In this document: positions 62,282 through 64,000 of the stretch, piece after piece
How positions within the stretch are numbered: position 1 is the first letter of the stretch
Layout: each line of letters starts with the position of its first letter
NCBI RefSeq assembly: GCF_003731765.1
Contig: NZ_MOAL01000004.1
Coordinates: 1,612,001-1,676,000 of the forward strand
Source: Pseudomonas chlororaphis
GTDB lineage: Bacteria; Pseudomonadota; Gammaproteobacteria; Pseudomonadales; Pseudomonadaceae
Direction of reading: 5' to 3'
Length of the DNA stretch: 64,000 bases
Made by a program: the position numbers and the translations under genes
Notes under the pieces: model-generated
The model's database searches: none
Told to the model about the DNA's origin: nothing
Seen by the model: only the letters and a program-made list of their open reading frames with translations

Positions 62282-63472
62282 CTAATACAGCGTGGCGGGC
62301 CCGTCATGGTTCAGCAGTTGCTGGAACTGTTGTGCCGAGACCGCTTGGGAAATCAGGAAACCCTGGACCTGGGTGCACTCGATCTTGCGCAACAGGGCCA
62401 GTTCCTCAGCGGTCTCCACACCTTCGGCGACCACGGTCAGGCCCAGTTGGCGCCCGAGGGTGATGATGCTGGTCAAGGCCTGGGCCAGTTCTTCGTTGTG
62501 GTTGCAGCCCTGGACCAGGCAGCGGTCGATCTTCAGTTCGGTGAAGGGCGCGGACACCAGGTTCAGGTAGGAGCTGTAGCCCTTGCCGAAGTCGTCCTGG
62601 GACAAGCCAAAGCCCTTGATCCGCAGGCGGCAGGCGCCGGCGTAGAAGTGGCTGATGTCATCGGGAATCGAACACTCCATCAGTTCGAAGCACAGCTTGC
62701 CGGGCACCCCGCGCCGCTCAATGACGAAGTCGTACAGGCGATCGGCCAGGTCGTGGCTGCTGAGCAAATGGGTGGGCAGATTGATCGACACCGGCACCTC
62801 GTAGCCCTCCAGGCGCCAGGCTTGCTGTGCCTGGAGGGCGTGCTCGAGCATCAGCCACAGCAGTTGCTCCTCCAGGCCGTGCTCGATCAACGCCGGCAGA
62901 AAGTGTTGTGGCAGCAGCGGGCCGTGTTGCGGATGGACCCAGCGCACCAGCGCTTCGGCAGCGACGATACGCCCGTTGGCCAAGGCTTTCTTCGGCTGGA
63001 ACCAGGCTTGCAGCTGCTGGCTGTGCAGGGCCCCGAGCAGTTTTTCGCGGCTGATCTCCAGGCGGATCGGCGCCGCGCTATCGTCGGGCTCCAGGCGCTT
63101 CAACTGGGCGGTCAGGTTGCTCAGGGCCGCCAGGTTCACCGGCTTGGAAATGAGCCCGATCACCGTGACCCCGAGGTTGCGCGCCACCAGGCTGGCGCCC
63201 ATCAGCATGCGCCGCGAGGACGCGCTCATGATCGCCAGGGCCGGCTTTGAATGCTGGGTGGCCAGGCCCTGAATAAATTGCACGCCGTCCATGCCCGGCA
63301 TCAGCAGGTCGGTGAGCACCAGGTCGAAGTGCCGCCGCTTGATGCATTTGAGCGCCTCTTCACCGTTGTGGGCGACCTCCAGCTGATAGCTCCCCAGTTC
63401 ATTGAACAGGTGCTGCAGGTACATGAATTGGAATGGCTGGTCTTCAACAATCAAAATGCTAGAGGGTTTCAT
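62282..63472 (-). CDS. REC-EAL response regulator (PvrR/RocR-like c-di-GMP phosphodiesterase)
   Basis: This 396-residue protein has a receiver with phosphoacceptor Asp55 (VLTDLLMPGMDG) and an EAL domain. Active-site motifs look complete: EALVRW (Glu173), SINLP, FELMEC, DDFGKGYSS, KIDR, VVAEGVET and QGF. It should hydrolyse c-di-GMP when signalled by the adjacent kinase. The ATG at 63472 gives a 14-base overlap with the kinase stop; an ATG at 63487 is also possible. It precedes the RcsC-like gene on the same strand. Confidence 0.9.
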   Translation of the reverse strand: MKPSSILIVEDQPFQFMYLQHLFNELGSYQLEVAHNGEEALKCIKRRHFDLVLTDLLMPGMDGVQFIQGLATQHSKPALAIMSASSRRMLMGASLVARNLGVTVIGLISKPVNLAALSNLTAQLKRLEPDDSAAPIRLEISREKLLGALHSQQLQAWFQPKKALANGRIVAAEALVRWVHPQHGPLLPQHFLPALIEHGLEEQLLWLMLEHALQAQQAWRLEGYEVPVSINLPTHLLSSHDLADRLYDFVIERRGVPGKLCFELMECSIPDDISHFYAGACRLRIKGFGLSQDDFGKGYSSYLNLVSAPFTELKIDRCLVQGCNHNEELAQALTSIITLGRQLGLTVVAEGVETAEELALLRKIECTQVQGFLISQAVSAQQFQQLLNHDGPATLY

Positions 63473-64000
63473 GGGAGGCTCGTTCATAGGGCGCCAGGTA
63501 ATTGAACAGCGCGCGCAAGGCAAAAGGTTTGACCAGGCAGTGGTCCATTCCGGCGGCCAGGCACTGCTCTTCCTCTCCGCGCATGGCATTGGCTGTGGCG
63601 CCGATGATCGGGGTCGTGCAGCCTTGGCGGCGCAGTTCGACGGTCAGTTCGTAGCCGTTGAGCCGGGGCATGTTGACGTCGGTCAAAATCACGTCGAACT
63701 GGCCGGTTTGCCAGATGGACAAGGCCTCTGCACCGTTGGACGCCAGTTCTACCGAGCAGCCCAGTTCTTCCAATTGGTCCTTGAGAATCAGCTGGTTGAT
63801 GACGTTGTCTTCGGCTACCAGCACATGCAGGTTGAGTTTCCTCAGCTCGCGAGCGTCGCTGTGTTCCTCGCTCTTGGCCACCCACACACCCTGGGCCTGG
63901 CTGACGGCCTGGTGGATGGCCCGCAGGTTATTGGTGTTGACCTGCCAGCAGTTGTCCTGAACCTGGGGTTCGTTGTGGCCATCGCCGCTGGCGAGGATCC
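63459..64000 (-). CDS. Hybrid sensor kinase, C-terminal receiver part (PvrS-like)
   Basis: The gene enters from the right edge; the open frame runs to base 64000 with no start in the window. The visible 180 residues contain a full receiver domain: VLVAEDNVINQLILKDQLEE, phosphoacceptor in VILTDVNMPRLNGYEL, GATANAMRGEEEQCLAAG and the Lys in LVKPF. This is typical of hybrid kinases of the PvrS/RocS type. It overlaps the REC-EAL gene by 14 bases, so the two are coupled. The catalytic and sensor domains lie outside the window. Confidence 0.85.
   Translation of the reverse strand, partial: ILASGDGHNEPQVQDNCWQVNTNNLRAIHQAVSQAQGVWVAKSEEHSDARELRKLNLHVLVAEDNVINQLILKDQLEELGCSVELASNGAEALSIWQTGQFDVILTDVNMPRLNGYELTVELRRQGCTTPIIGATANAMRGEEEQCLAAGMDHCLVKPFALRALFNYLAPYERASHETL

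Overview
The window is about 64 kb of GC-rich bacterial chromosome, densely packed with genes. Gene content and protein sequences point to a Pseudomonas of the fluorescens group. The markers are the trehalose/alpha-glucan cluster, a PvdQ-type pyoverdine/AHL acylase, a DpkA imine reductase, a FAN1 homologue and an RcsCB/PvrSR-like signalling block. I saw no tRNA, rRNA, CRISPR array, insertion sequence or prophage. Two genes are cut by the window: treS at the left edge and a hybrid sensor kinase at the right edge.

Region 1 (1-18.6 kb) is the trehalose and alpha-glucan locus. The treS-maltokinase fusion and glgB run on the plus strand. Facing them on the minus strand is the likely operon glgA-treZ-malQ-treY-DUF2934-glgX, with ATGA overlaps at two junctions. 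Known roles suggest two connected routes. GlgA makes linear glucan that TreY and TreZ convert to trehalose. TreS/maltokinase (with GlgE, probably just left of the window) and GlgB turn trehalose into branched glucan. MalQ and GlgX recycle and trim oligosaccharides. Between the two blocks lie an autotransporter-type beta-barrel, an EEP-family hydrolase and a PIG-L deacetylase-like protein with a substituted catalytic motif. The intergenic DNA here contains a perfect inverted repeat and an orphan terminator that may mark a small RNA.

Region 2 (19-36 kb) is mixed housekeeping and accessory content: a D-2-hydroxyacid dehydrogenase, a YqaA/DUF411 pair, an SRPBCC protein, a dCache chemoreceptor, an aldo/keto reductase with a divergent LysR regulator, small membrane or lipoproteins, a Fur-like winged-helix protein, pvdQ facing an orphan FecR-type anti-sigma gene, a PepSY protein, dpkA, a DUF883 protein, and a nitrilase with a divergent LysR regulator.

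Region 3 (36-54.5 kb) is largely nitrogen and amine metabolism. It holds an aldehyde dehydrogenase/iron alcohol dehydrogenase/APC permease set, an MFS exporter with a LysR regulator, glutaminase, allophanate hydrolase with its GntR regulator, an NCS2 purine permease beside an AraC regulator, and a LuxR/permease/P1-peptidase group.

Region 4 (54.6-64 kb) holds two multi-gene systems. One is a FAN1 nuclease coupled to a PD-(D/E)XK nuclease/iron-sulfur helicase fusion, probably for DNA repair. The other is a four-gene phosphorelay and c-di-GMP module (hybrid kinase, REC-EAL, kinase with Hpt, RcsB-like regulator). Its order resembles the PvrSR-RcsCB block that controls CupD fimbriae in Pseudomonas aeruginosa.
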